From a virus, in IMG/VR virus record IMGVR_UViG_3300035698_022190, positions 124,001 through 188,000 of that record: a stretch of DNA of 64,000 nucleotides; one strand, written 5' to 3'. Positions 30,760-39,734 of the stretch are shown here, piece after piece. The notes under the pieces were generated by a model. The model was not told the DNA's origin and searched no databases. It was given only the letters and a program-made list of their open reading frames with translations. The position numbers and the translations under genes are program-made. Each line of letters starts with the position of its first letter. Positions within the stretch are counted from its first letter, which is position 1.

Positions 30760-32646
30760 ATGAAAAAACGTAATGTATATTCTCCTTATTTAAAGGATAG
30801 TTTGGGCGCCAACATATCTCGAGTATTTAGAGCTGTTGTAGTTGCCATACCAAAAGAAGAGGGCACAAATCGTCGCACTATCAAGGTACGTGATCTGTCT
30901 TCGACTATTGGACAGCTGTCTGAAACATTTACAGCATACCCCCCAAACCCCATACCGCACTCTGATACAGGGAGTGGTTTTTACTCTGTACCTGATGTAG
31001 GAACAGAATGTGTAGTCACAGACACCCATGAAGACGGGATAGTCCAAATTTTGACATATACACCACATACGAAGACAAGTGCTTCAACCCCCCAAGGCGT
31101 TCGCCATGCTGAGAACACAGAGCCAGGGGATTTCTATTTAAAGTCAGGGGGACATATTAAAGGGGTATTGCAGCTTTCACGAGGGGGTCTTGCGAGTTTA
31201 TTCGCTGGGCATTTTGCACGCTTATCTGTGAATGGCACGGATAAACTGGTTACAATAGGAAATAAGCGGTTTAAACACTTTAGTGCTGTAGGCAGGCATC
31301 TTAATACATACCAAGAGTCAGATGATTATACCGGAGAAGATGAGTTTACTACTCACGAGGCTAGTTTTGCACGGACATTTGAACATCCGGGAAGTAGCGA
31401 TCTTGATTATGAAACTGAGATTCAACCTAAAATTATTACTACCAAGTATGTAGACAAAGCATTAGTGCGTGCCGGCGGTATACCAAACCGTAATCACGCC
31501 ACAAAGTTTTACCCACAACATACTTACCAGATTGAAACTCGTCAATCAACTGGCGAGAACCCTCAAAAGAAAGATACTATAACCATCTTACGTTTAGGAC
31601 ACCAGGCAGGCCGTAATTTAGGAGTTTATAAGTACGGTACAGATTTATTCAACCCACCGGGGACCATGGTCGAGCTAGAAAGTAAGCGGGTGACAGCGTC
31701 TTCCTCTAGTTCGATGCTCTGGAGGTATGGAAAGTTTACAAAAGATATACAAACACGAAACCCTGATTTAGCAGCAGGAGCACCAGGCACTGACACAGAT
31801 TATGTGAGTGGTGAAGTATTTCGTCATCAAGTATATGAAGGTATAACTCCGGGAGGGGGGTCCGTCTTAAACCCAATGGCAGACTCTAAGCATTATGATT
31901 TTGAATTCCCCAAAAATAAGGCTACAGAGCAACTGACTACCAGTTTCGGCACATTAACTAGTAATTTTGCGTCCGCAGATTTAAAAGGCAGTATTTGGCG
32001 TAAGCATATTCATAGATATGATACCCCACTCACTGCAGCACCAAAAGGTTTGTCGCGAACGGAAATCTTAGGAAGAGCCTCTGAAGAATACTTGTATTCT
32101 GATGTAATTTCACATTCACTGGGGACTACTACAGTAGATTATGAACATTATATAAAAAAAGATTTATATCAACGTATATGGACACGAGTAGCCGGGGGAA
32201 CATCTAAGCTAAAGGAACAGGTGTCCGGCACAGATGATATTACTTACACCCTTACTCGATCGGACGATGACAATAGCGAAAAAATTACCTTAGAGAAGGA
32301 TAAAGCTTTAATAAAAGTATTAACTAAGAGCACTACATATTTAGTTAAGCTGAATGAGGAGGCATTGACCATTTCTATTGAGGATGACACAGATAGTGGG
32401 TCAATAGAGCTAACATCGGGCGGAATCACCATAGACGCTGGAACTAGCCCTGCAAATATTATTAAGTTAGGCGGATCAGGTGGAGAGCAGCAATTAGTAA
32501 CGAAGTCTTGGGTAACCAATATATTTATGAAACACATGCATCCAACAGCAGCAACCGGACCACCCTCTACACCTATCCCTTTGCCAGCAATAACTATTCC
32601 AGACTCATCTAACTCACCCTATACTAAACAAACCAAGGCTGAATAA
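30760..32646 (+). CDS. baseplate/tail protein with OB-fold-like N-terminus
   Basis: This 628-residue protein starts at ATG 30760, fixed by the promoter 8 nt upstream. Residues about 15-110 (FRAVVVAIPKEE, VPDVGTECVVTDTHEDG, VQILTYTPH) resemble the OB-fold of gp5/VgrG-type baseplate hub proteins. The rest is beta-rich and charged, ending in a Pro/Thr tail. It is followed by two small genes, the second PAAR-like, as in baseplate hubs. No lysozyme domain was seen. Confidence 0.65.
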   Translation: MKKRNVYSPYLKDSLGANISRVFRAVVVAIPKEEGTNRRTIKVRDLSSTIGQLSETFTAYPPNPIPHSDTGSGFYSVPDVGTECVVTDTHEDGIVQILTYTPHTKTSASTPQGVRHAENTEPGDFYLKSGGHIKGVLQLSRGGLASLFAGHFARLSVNGTDKLVTIGNKRFKHFSAVGRHLNTYQESDDYTGEDEFTTHEASFARTFEHPGSSDLDYETEIQPKIITTKYVDKALVRAGGIPNRNHATKFYPQHTYQIETRQSTGENPQKKDTITILRLGHQAGRNLGVYKYGTDLFNPPGTMVELESKRVTASSSSSMLWRYGKFTKDIQTRNPDLAAGAPGTDTDYVSGEVFRHQVYEGITPGGGSVLNPMADSKHYDFEFPKNKATEQLTTSFGTLTSNFASADLKGSIWRKHIHRYDTPLTAAPKGLSRTEILGRASEEYLYSDVISHSLGTTTVDYEHYIKKDLYQRIWTRVAGGTSKLKEQVSGTDDITYTLTRSDDDNSEKITLEKDKALIKVLTKSTTYLVKLNEEALTISIEDDTDSGSIELTSGGITIDAGTSPANIIKLGGSGGEQQLVTKSWVTNIFMKHMHPTAATGPPSTPIPLPAITIPDSSNSPYTKQTKAE

Positions 32647-32909
32647 TGCAGACAGTAACAGAAGATAAAATATTTGAGACCTTTAAGTCTTTATATGAGT
32701 CCCAAAACCATGAGGAAGAGGTAACGATATCGCACACCTTCAATGATGAGACGGGACAAATAACAGATGAGACAGAAGTTCAGGCATTTGATGTAAATGC
32801 AGATCTTGAAGCATTAGTACGCTCTATTATAAAAGCAATGCTAAGTGAAATTAGAAAGAATGGTATAGCTATGGGTGATTCAACTGCTACGAAAATTGAG
32901 GTCGGTTAA
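32646..32909 (+). CDS. small tail-associated protein, 87 aa
   Basis: Begins MQTVTEDKIFETFKSLYESQ. Overlaps the hub-like gene and the next gene by one base (TAATG). Helical, acidic. Probably part of the tail or baseplate operon. Confidence 0.6.
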   Translation: MQTVTEDKIFETFKSLYESQNHEEEVTISHTFNDETGQITDETEVQAFDVNADLEALVRSIIKAMLSEIRKNGIAMGDSTATKIEVG

Positions 32910-33322
32910 TGAAGAGCTATATAGTCCATGGAGATAAGATTATATTTGAGCCTATGGCTGGGGCAGCAATAGTTACAGCCCCTCCTGCAGCATTTATTGT
33001 TACCAGCAACATTGGGGTAGCTATGGGTAGTAAAAAGAATTTAGCAATAGAAGATGATTTAAAAAATGTAAAGGTAAGTGCTACATATATTAGTTCTGCC
33101 TTTGTTGGGGGTACGGGATTAGTTACTTTAATTAATTGGCCCAAAGTATCTAGCAAGACGACTAAGAAAAAGAAGGGGGTACTGACACATGGAGGTAAAG
33201 GAAAGTATAAACTTAGTGTTGTAACGCCGGCTATCAATCCTTCGGGCGTGGTTGATCCAACACCTATATATAATGGGTCATTTACATCCGTTCCATCACA
33301 ATTTGTATTTACTGAGAAATAA
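32909..33322 (+). CDS. PAAR-like spike tip protein candidate
   Basis: This 137-residue protein reads MKSYIVHGDKIIFEPMAGAA and has several VTAPPAAF/VTSNIGVAMG-like short beta turns, which recall PAAR or DUF4280 proteins that cap spikes. Position after a hub-like gene supports this. A Lys-rich loop (SKTTKKKKGV) follows. Confidence 0.5.
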   Translation: MKSYIVHGDKIIFEPMAGAAIVTAPPAAFIVTSNIGVAMGSKKNLAIEDDLKNVKVSATYISSAFVGGTGLVTLINWPKVSSKTTKKKKGVLTHGGKGKYKLSVVTPAINPSGVVDPTPIYNGSFTSVPSQFVFTEK

Positions 33323-33323
33323 C

Positions 33324-33352
33324 TTGACTAAAAGGTCAAACAAGGATATATT
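33324..33352 (+). promoter_or_regulatory. rightward late promoter
   Basis: TTGACT, 17 nt, TATATT. The first ATG after it is that of a 13-codon ORF at 33361; the next gene starts at 33418. Confidence 0.65.
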
Positions 33353-33360
33353 TAGGTATA

Positions 33361-33402
33361 ATGAAACAATTAACATCATATAACACGAGCACACGTTCAT
33401 AA
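33361..33402 (+). CDS. possible leader peptide, 13 aa
   Basis: ATG 8 nt after the -10 box, reading MKQLTSYNTSTRS then TAA. It precedes the structural gene with GGGAG between them. May be a leaderless leader peptide or an accident. Confidence 0.35.
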   Translation: MKQLTSYNTSTRS

Positions 33403-33417
33403 GGCTGGGAGACGCAA

Positions 33418-35598
33418 ATGAATAACTTATTTCTAGACAATGTTGAGTTTGAAAAGATCGGGGAGCTGATATACTTAGACAAAGATTCAACTAAGTGGAT
33501 TAAAACAATAGTAGGTGCATTCTTGGAACAATACCCAATGATGCAAGACTTGCCTATTACCCTTTCTTGGAAAAAGAAAGATACTAATAAGGGTTACGGC
33601 GTTGGTACACTAAACATAGCAGGAGCACAGGTTCCCGTTATTGCAAACCAATGGCAGGTATCACCTTTTGATATCATTCTTGTTTCTGGACAAACATATC
33701 CATTAAACACAGACATCTTACAAACTTTAATGACTGAGGCTTCACCTTTTAAAGGTGTTGCTGGGTCTGGAAAGAAACAATCTATGGCTATCTTTGGAGA
33801 ACAGCTACAGATTTCACCACAAGATGTAGGACAAACACCTATTAAATATGCGTCAGCCAATTCTTTTATTGATGCGATAGAAAATGTAGATAAGCAGGCC
33901 GTTATAAATATTCTTAGAACTGTACAAGATAATCCTACAATTAAGCAAGGCTTTGTTGATAATGACACATATGACATAATTGAGAAAATAGCTACAAAGA
34001 AGGTAACTGACTTACAATCAACGGTGGACACATTTACTCGTGGATTAGAGATGGATCGCCAATTTGTAGCCTCAGATGCTTATGGCAATAAAATTTTAAA
34101 GCAAGCTAATTCAGCAGTGGATGTGACATGGGATACATCCATTACTCCAGCCGAGGGTGAAACTTATGAATTGAAAACAGCTACACTACCAGAGATTGAA
34201 GATGTTAAGGTTAAAAAACCTGTCGCTATCTTTGGAACGGATACAGACACAGTCTTGCATATATATGAAGACAGATCATGGGAAATAAAAGAAGCAGAAT
34301 TAAATGAAGAGCTGGAGAGTACACTTGAAAGTGATCAGCCACACACCGGTGACTTCGGAGTTTGGGCACTACATAATAAGGTAACTGCTCCTTTTGAGGT
34401 TTCTCGTATTTACAAAACAGCTGAAGTTGATGCTGTAAATAAATATCATATTACAGATTCAGATGACTCTCTATATTTAACAAAAGAGGGTGAATGGTTC
34501 AGAACACAGGAAGAGCGCGAACAGCCACTAACATCTAATTTTGAAGCTGAAGGTGTCGACCCCAAAGTTCATGACTTTGGTGTATGGATCACTAACGATA
34601 ATGTTACTGAGCCTTTTGAAATAGTTTCAATGGAAAAGATTGCTGAAATTGGTCAGTGGGAAATCACCGGACATTCAGGTCTAAAGATGACACGTTACTA
34701 TCCCATTCGTACCAAGTCGGAAGAATTAGTAGAGAAAGAAAAAAATGCATACTACGTACCAGGAAATGCTAAATTTGTCAAACTAGGTGCTCAGGTAACT
34801 GAGGCTGATACTGCAGATGTATATAAACAAGCAGCGGAACTAGCAGCTGAAACTAGCGCTGTGTGTATTGAAGGAACAGCTGATTTTCGCAAAGTTTCTT
34901 ATTATCTTGAAAAAGATTGTGAGAATAAATCCTTTGTGAATCATCAAATGTATCTGGATGCAAAAGTCGTACCTGAAAAGGCAAGGTTCATTAAATTAGG
35001 CGAAAAAGCCACATATAAATTGCCCAATAGAATAAAAGAAAATGTACACAATATCCATAAAGATTCTGCAGGGCTATACAGATTAAGTGGTAGAGAGTTT
35101 GATAAATATGCAGATAAACACGAAACTCGTGATCTGAACCATGATAGTGCTTTTTGGGCAATGGTTCACTGTGGAGTAGCCAAAGAAGATCTTCGTAAAA
35201 TAGCATCAATGCACAATGGAGAGACTATTGCGTTGATATCTAACCCAAAAGCTCCATTATCTGTAAAAGATGTGGTTGGCGCAGTAGAACGCAATTATGA
35301 AAAGCATGCAGAAACTATTGGTAAGCTAAAGATCAATTTAGTGAAGGAAGCTTCTGTGTTAAATAATAAAGGTAGTGTAGATGCTGTATTATCTTTAGGA
35401 TTACTAAAGAAAAGTAATGCATTAGAATATTCTAACCTTGTACCTCAATATGAGAGTGTAATGTCAGATATGGCAAAATTACTATTAGCCACACGTCTGG
35501 GAATGCAGCAAGTTCCAGAGGAAGCAGTAAAGACGGCTATGTTATCTCTAGCTGATGTAGTGGCGGTATTAAAACAAATTGGAGCCGTAAATAAATAA
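33418..35598 (+). CDS. large structural protein with internal repeats, 726 aa
   Basis: GGGAG lies 6 nt upstream of the ATG. Residues 300-420 contain two related segments (GDFGVWALHNKVTAPFEV and HDFGVWITNDNVTEPFEI), so the protein has a repeated beta domain. The C-terminal part is helical. It has no in-frame TGA. By size and position it is a tail or baseplate structural protein; no family recognised. Confidence 0.6.
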   Translation: MNNLFLDNVEFEKIGELIYLDKDSTKWIKTIVGAFLEQYPMMQDLPITLSWKKKDTNKGYGVGTLNIAGAQVPVIANQWQVSPFDIILVSGQTYPLNTDILQTLMTEASPFKGVAGSGKKQSMAIFGEQLQISPQDVGQTPIKYASANSFIDAIENVDKQAVINILRTVQDNPTIKQGFVDNDTYDIIEKIATKKVTDLQSTVDTFTRGLEMDRQFVASDAYGNKILKQANSAVDVTWDTSITPAEGETYELKTATLPEIEDVKVKKPVAIFGTDTDTVLHIYEDRSWEIKEAELNEELESTLESDQPHTGDFGVWALHNKVTAPFEVSRIYKTAEVDAVNKYHITDSDDSLYLTKEGEWFRTQEEREQPLTSNFEAEGVDPKVHDFGVWITNDNVTEPFEIVSMEKIAEIGQWEITGHSGLKMTRYYPIRTKSEELVEKEKNAYYVPGNAKFVKLGAQVTEADTADVYKQAAELAAETSAVCIEGTADFRKVSYYLEKDCENKSFVNHQMYLDAKVVPEKARFIKLGEKATYKLPNRIKENVHNIHKDSAGLYRLSGREFDKYADKHETRDLNHDSAFWAMVHCGVAKEDLRKIASMHNGETIALISNPKAPLSVKDVVGAVERNYEKHAETIGKLKINLVKEASVLNNKGSVDAVLSLGLLKKSNALEYSNLVPQYESVMSDMAKLLLATRLGMQQVPEEAVKTAMLSLADVVAVLKQIGAVNK

Positions 35599-35608
35599 CG
35601 GAAATATT

Positions 35609-35902
35609 ATGAGTGAATATACAGTATACAGTAAATCAGCTACGCGTTTAAATTCTTTAGACTTAAACATAACTTATATGAGTAGCCCGGGATATACTAC
35701 TAGTGGGTTACTTGAACCTGACACTTATGTTACTGAATACTCTGGTAATGTAGTAGCTACCTTCGATACTAATCTAGAAAGAGAGAATTTAACTATCCGA
35801 AAAGATTTAATGCCATTTCTTACATCGGCAGAGAAAGCAGGGATAGTTGCTATTATAACACGACTAAAGACATTAGCCGAAGGAACTATAGACAATGGGT
35901 AA
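35609..35902 (+). CDS. small structural-module protein, 97 aa
   Basis: Begins MSEYTVYSKSATRLNSLDLN; GGAAA precedes the start. Follows the repeat protein by 10 nt. Unknown family. Confidence 0.6.
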   Translation: MSEYTVYSKSATRLNSLDLNITYMSSPGYTTSGLLEPDTYVTEYSGNVVATFDTNLERENLTIRKDLMPFLTSAEKAGIVAIITRLKTLAEGTIDNG

Positions 35903-35948
35903 ATTCTTTAAAAAAGTCTGGGATAACGTTAGTGCCAAGAAAGTCTAG
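35895..35948 (+). CDS. possible basic peptide, 17 aa
   Basis: ATG 35895-35897 overlaps the end of the preceding gene by 8 nt; reads MGKFFKKVWDNVSAKKV then TAG. Amphipathic and basic. Translation is unproven. Confidence 0.3.
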   Translation: MGKFFKKVWDNVSAKKV

Positions 35949-36063
35949 CCAATATGAACCAGGATCTGCGCAGAGAGACAGAATTTCAGAATCTTCTTCA
36001 TTTTACTTAAATTAATTAAGCAAATTAACCAATATACCTAAAATATTTAAGCACACACAAAAT

Positions 36064-36411
36064 ATGGCAAAACTTAATGCTAACCCTCCTCTAACAATAT
36101 CAAAAGAGGCACATCAGGTTATAGAATCCACCCGATTGAACGCTCACAAGAAGAAAAGTGATTTTTTGCGTGTTAAGGCTACTGTTAGACCTGACACACC
36201 CACAGTATCCTTCGATATGTTCTTCGATGATGTACTTATGAAGGGAGATATGGCATATAAGACAGAGGGAACAAAACTTTTGTTGGATAATGACACTGCA
36301 TACTTACTTGTAGGGTCAAAGCTAGTCCAACTAGACTCAGGAGAGTTAAAATTCGTACATTTAGACACCACAGCATGCTTTGACATGACAGATACACCCA
36401 TTATGAACTAG
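36064..36411 (+). CDS. hypothetical protein, 115 aa
   Basis: Begins MAKLNANPPLTISKEAHQVI. A TATTTAAG-type -10 box lies about 20 nt upstream. Beta-rich. A terminator follows at 36435. Confidence 0.6.
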   Translation: MAKLNANPPLTISKEAHQVIESTRLNAHKKKSDFLRVKATVRPDTPTVSFDMFFDDVLMKGDMAYKTEGTKLLLDNDTAYLLVGSKLVQLDSGELKFVHLDTTACFDMTDTPIMN

Positions 36412-36434
36412 ACACAGACAACATATTCCTTCAT

Positions 36435-36464
36435 AAGGCCTAGACCTAATAAGTTTAGGCCTTT
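36435..36464 (+). terminator. intrinsic terminator
   Basis: AAGGCCTA/TTAGGCCTT hairpin followed by TTCT, 24 nt after the stop at 36411. Confidence 0.6.
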
Positions 36465-36518
36465 CTGTATCTAGACCTTACTATATTAGGCAAATACCCA
36501 AGTTTTTCACGGAACAAC

Positions 36519-36737
36519 AACCCAAGCCTCCGGCTTCGGCCTTCGGCCTCCGCCTCGGACGGTAAAGCACCGTCCTCGGACTGCCTACGGCACCGGGGGA
36601 CCGTCGCGTGTGTGCAATGTGCGCAATGTGCGCTGTTGAGCGGGTGTGTGCTGTTGAGCGGGTGTTTTACCCGCGAGAGTTTTTCGAGCTGTTGCGAGCT
36701 GTATGTGCGAGCTGTGTTTTACAGCGAAGCTTGGGTT
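36519..36737. ncRNA. GC-rich structured RNA or regulatory element E
   Basis: A 219-nt GC-rich island in an AT-rich genome, closed by AACCCAAGC/GCTTGGGTT (9 bp). It contains hairpins GGACGGT/ACCGTCC (36557-36575) and GCGGGT/ACCCGC (36658-36674) and a duplicated 15-mer CTGTTGAGCGGGTGT (36633 and 36651). GCGAGCTGT-like units follow near 36684-36715. An ORF at 36612-36839 crosses these repeats and is not convincing. The strand is uncertain. Confidence 0.5.
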
Positions 36738-37033
36738 TTATGGTGCTTATGGGCAACATTAATTGCCAATATGACGCATAACAGTGCTTATAGCCAACAT
36801 GCTAATAACCAATATATGGCCGGTTACGTCATGATATAGGCCTTAACAACCAATAAATTACCTATTAACAATCCAAACTTTTCGACAAGGATGTAGGGTC
36901 CCCTATCGGCCCCCCATAGAGTACCTAGATGTGGCCGACAAAATTACCAGGGTACTTGGTATCGCAATCTGTGATCTCAAATTTTTTTAATTTAAATTTC
37001 ACAAAGGTCTCTATAGAAATTTTTAAGCTAAAG
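36738..37033. other. intergenic, repeats only
   Basis: Holds imperfect direct repeats GTGCTTATGGGCAACAT and GTGCTTATAGCCAACAT and AT-rich sequence. No gene was seen. Confidence 0.4.
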
Positions 37034-37059
37034 AAAAGGCTTCTTAAAATAAGCCCTTT
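37034..37059 (-). terminator. intrinsic terminator
   Basis: Leftward AAAGGGCTT/AAGCCTTT hairpin with a T-run, ending the gene at 37069-37575. It is followed by the conserved TTTAGCTTAAAAATT block. Confidence 0.6.
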
Positions 37060-37068
37060 CTATAAATG

Positions 37069-37575
37069 CTATAGAAATTCCATTTTTGTTTGTACTGATT
37101 TGAAACGGTTCCCCAGTACTTGTGCTAGCCATATTCTATTACTGAAGAATTGGTATTCATTATAAACAATATAATCCACATCTATATTTCCAAGACGTTG
37201 CGCAGCCTCTACAAACATACCAGCAACTTCAAAAATATCATCTGTAGGGATGGCTGCCCCTGTAACATATTGTCCAATTAGTAGTACACGATCACCGGGT
37301 TGGTGCATATCTTCTACAATGCGGCGTATCTCGGGCACGCAACAGCTGTCCAGATGGAAGTTACCCAGGGTACCACATTCAACTCCCTTTCCCATTTTTC
37401 GAGCAACAAGAGTGGCTACAGTATCTTCGGCGAAATCCGGCTCAGTAAAACGTCTGTGTAAAAAATGACGCACAGCCTTTTCTGGCGTAAGTGAAGTTTC
37501 TCCCTCAAAGGAAGCTAGTAATGGCACATTTAGATCTAAAGCTTGTACAAATCCATGTAATTCTTGAGGATTCAT
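37069..37575 (-). CDS. hypothetical protein, 168 aa
   Basis: Begins MNPQELHGFVQALDLNVPLL. Contains LDSCCVPEIRRIVEDM and GDRVLLIGQYVTGAAIP. It may be an alpha/beta enzyme, but no motif is decisive. Expressed from its own GGTATAAGAA promoter. Confidence 0.6.
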   Translation of the reverse strand: MNPQELHGFVQALDLNVPLLASFEGETSLTPEKAVRHFLHRRFTEPDFAEDTVATLVARKMGKGVECGTLGNFHLDSCCVPEIRRIVEDMHQPGDRVLLIGQYVTGAAIPTDDIFEVAGMFVEAAQRLGNIDVDYIVYNEYQFFSNRIWLAQVLGNRFKSVQTKMEFL

Positions 37576-37615
37576 TTTTTGTCTCCTTTTATTTAGTTAG
37601 TAAATTAAGTTACTG

Positions 37616-37625
37616 TTCTTATACC
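37616..37625 (-). promoter_or_regulatory. leftward cassette promoter motif
   Basis: GGTATAAGAA 41 nt upstream of the ATG at 37575. Confidence 0.6.
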
Positions 37626-37647
37626 TAATTTTTTTAAGATTTTGAAG

Positions 37648-37676
37648 TTGCCCTTTTGATTTTTTTACCTTATATT
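37648..37676 (+). promoter_or_regulatory. rightward late promoter
   Basis: TTGCCC, 17 nt, TATATT, 21 nt ahead of the ATG at 37698. This one leaves a short leader, unlike the others. Confidence 0.6.
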
Positions 37677-37697
37677 TAAACATAACCATAAAATTAT

Positions 37698-39050
37698 ATG
37701 CCTGAATCATTTGATCTTTTTAAAAAAGAAGTCACAGAATGGCTTCTAGACAACGTTCCACAAAATGCTCGAATCCTTGATGTAGGTCCTGGTAAAGGAA
37801 CCTATAGTCAGCTCCTTAAACCATATGGCTATCGCCTAGATTGTGTAGAAATATGGCAACCTTACATAGACAAGTATGAGCTATCCAGCCAATACGATCA
37901 TGTATATAATCAAGATATAATGGATTTTGAGGGCCTAGCTTTATATGATTTCATAATTCTAGGGGACGTCCTTGAACACATACCTACGATGCAGGCACAG
38001 CAACTTATAAATAGTATAATTCAGAAAGGTATAGGATGTCTTGTAGCGGTACCATATAGTATGGAACAGGGAGAATACGATGGCAATATTTATGAGACAC
38101 ACCATCAACCAGATTTAACAGAAGATGTTATGAACTATAGATATCCGAGCTTGACGCTTATATATGGTAATCAGTACTACGCATACTACACTAACAAATC
38201 TTGGAAATATGAAAAGGCATACGTACTCTTTACAACTGAGTCCTACTCTGATCTGGCTGATATATGTTGCCAATCAATTCGGGCTGTTAGCAAACACCCT
38301 ATACTTGTATATATGGCAAATTCTGATAAACAACTGGCGTCAGCTACCGAAACTATTCGGTGGGATTGTGATGCTAAAATTTTAGTTAATCGAGATGATT
38401 TTATACATCGTCGAGATAAAAATATATATTTACTTCTGAAAGAAAGACCTTCAATAATGTTAGATGCTTTAAAGCGAACTGAGGTTGCAGCATATGTTGA
38501 TACGGACTCTATTGCTAGTAAGCATGCGGATAGAATGTTTGCTTTTTATGATCCAACAGAGGCTTACCCCCATTTTACTAAAGGGATTTATGAGTTTCTG
38601 ATGGTTGATGGAAAAGGCGGGGTTGAGAATAGAGATGAACTTCACAAATCCTTAGAACATAATGCGTGTGATTTGTTTTCTATAGATCAAAGCACACGAA
38701 AAGATTATAGACAAACAGGTTATTTTGTGTGTGGACAAAATACTACAGGCTTTCTTAAGGAGTGGTATTGGATGTGCCTACACCCGACAATTTTGGGAAA
38801 TACTTTTAAGTATTGTCCTTTTCATGAAGAGACCATCGTAAATGTCTTATTATGGAAATATGACCTCACGTGCGGGCTCCCCTTAGTTTATGTAAACGGA
38901 CTCCATAAGGATCTTACTTTTAATGGACAAGAACAGCTTTTAGAGGACTGGGTAAAGATTCCAACGCATGAGGAAAATTTACTATTCTACCATGGCGAAA
39001 AAGATATAAAGAAATTAAAGAAATTTCTGCAATATTTGAGGACTTTTTAA
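37698..39050 (+). CDS. methyltransferase-glycosyltransferase-like fusion
   Basis: Residues 1 to about 160 form a class I SAM methyltransferase (RILDVGPGKGTYSQLL motif I, LGDVLEHI later). The C-terminal 290 residues resemble a nucleotide-sugar glycosyltransferase-like region, with AYVDTDSIAS as a DxD-type site. Such fusions modify glycans or small molecules. It is followed by two sulfotransferase-like genes, so together they may decorate a surface glycan. Target unknown. Confidence 0.7.
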   Translation: MPESFDLFKKEVTEWLLDNVPQNARILDVGPGKGTYSQLLKPYGYRLDCVEIWQPYIDKYELSSQYDHVYNQDIMDFEGLALYDFIILGDVLEHIPTMQAQQLINSIIQKGIGCLVAVPYSMEQGEYDGNIYETHHQPDLTEDVMNYRYPSLTLIYGNQYYAYYTNKSWKYEKAYVLFTTESYSDLADICCQSIRAVSKHPILVYMANSDKQLASATETIRWDCDAKILVNRDDFIHRRDKNIYLLLKERPSIMLDALKRTEVAAYVDTDSIASKHADRMFAFYDPTEAYPHFTKGIYEFLMVDGKGGVENRDELHKSLEHNACDLFSIDQSTRKDYRQTGYFVCGQNTTGFLKEWYWMCLHPTILGNTFKYCPFHEETIVNVLLWKYDLTCGLPLVYVNGLHKDLTFNGQEQLLEDWVKIPTHEENLLFYHGEKDIKKLKKFLQYLRTF

Positions 39051-39053
39051 TAG

Positions 39054-39082
39054 TTGCTATTCTGGGTTTTTTTAGTTATATT
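39054..39082 (+). promoter_or_regulatory. rightward late promoter, leaderless
   Basis: TTGCTA, 17 nt, TATATT, with ATG 39088 starting 5 nt later. Confidence 0.65.
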
Positions 39083-39087
39083 TAAAC

Positions 39088-39696
39088 ATGAGTTATATAC
39101 TACCAAAACACGAATCCATCTTTATTCATATTCCGAAAACAGGTGGAGGAGCAATCAAAAGATGGCTTGCATCGGAACTTCCGGGTATCCAAGTGCAAAA
39201 CCATGATACACCAGAATCACTGGTACGGTATCAAAAAGTAAGTAGAGATCTCGTTGCAGAATATTGGACGTGGGGAGTAATAAGAGACCCTTGGGCACGA
39301 TTTGTTTCAGCCTGGACCTCTCGAAGTAGCACCCCAAATTTGGAGAGATATAAAAGAGGAGACACTTTTGAAGAACATCTTCTTAGTTGTTATGAAACTC
39401 CTATGGACGAACTAATTCGGTTCGACATAATCCTAAAACCACAAATTGACTATATACGTTCTTTAGAGGATTCAAGCCTAGATATGGACTTTCTTATCAA
39501 TCATGAGAATTTTACAAAAGGTTTGAAAAAGGTAACCGATCACTTAGACATACCATTTCCAGTATTACCGAAATATAATGTTTCCGCCGATCCGGATAAA
39601 CACTTTAGTACATATTACACCCCTGAAACCAGAGACATGATTGCAGAGATGTATGCTGAAGATATAGAATACGGAAAGTATACTTTCGAAATTTAA
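39088..39696 (+). CDS. sulfotransferase-family protein 1
   Basis: This 202-residue protein has the PAPS-binding start IFIHIPKTGGGAIKRWL and the second site VIRDPWARFVSAWTSR, as in carbohydrate sulfotransferases. It would transfer sulfate from PAPS. Shares about the same layout as the following gene. Leaderless start. Confidence 0.75.
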   Translation: MSYILPKHESIFIHIPKTGGGAIKRWLASELPGIQVQNHDTPESLVRYQKVSRDLVAEYWTWGVIRDPWARFVSAWTSRSSTPNLERYKRGDTFEEHLLSCYETPMDELIRFDIILKPQIDYIRSLEDSSLDMDFLINHENFTKGLKKVTDHLDIPFPVLPKYNVSADPDKHFSTYYTPETRDMIAEMYAEDIEYGKYTFEI

Positions 39697-39700
39697 AATA

Positions 39701-39729
39701 AAAAAAGGGAACTAATACTTCCCTTTTTT
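39701..39729 (+). terminator. intrinsic terminator
   Basis: AAAAAAGGGA/TCCCTTTTTT hairpin between the two sulfotransferase-like genes. Confidence 0.7.
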
Positions 39730-39734
39730 CTTCT

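Noticed and set aside
36612-36839. Rightward ORF in the GC-rich island
   Set aside because: Cys/Leu/Ser-rich translation comes from GC-rich repeats; no ribosome site or promoter.
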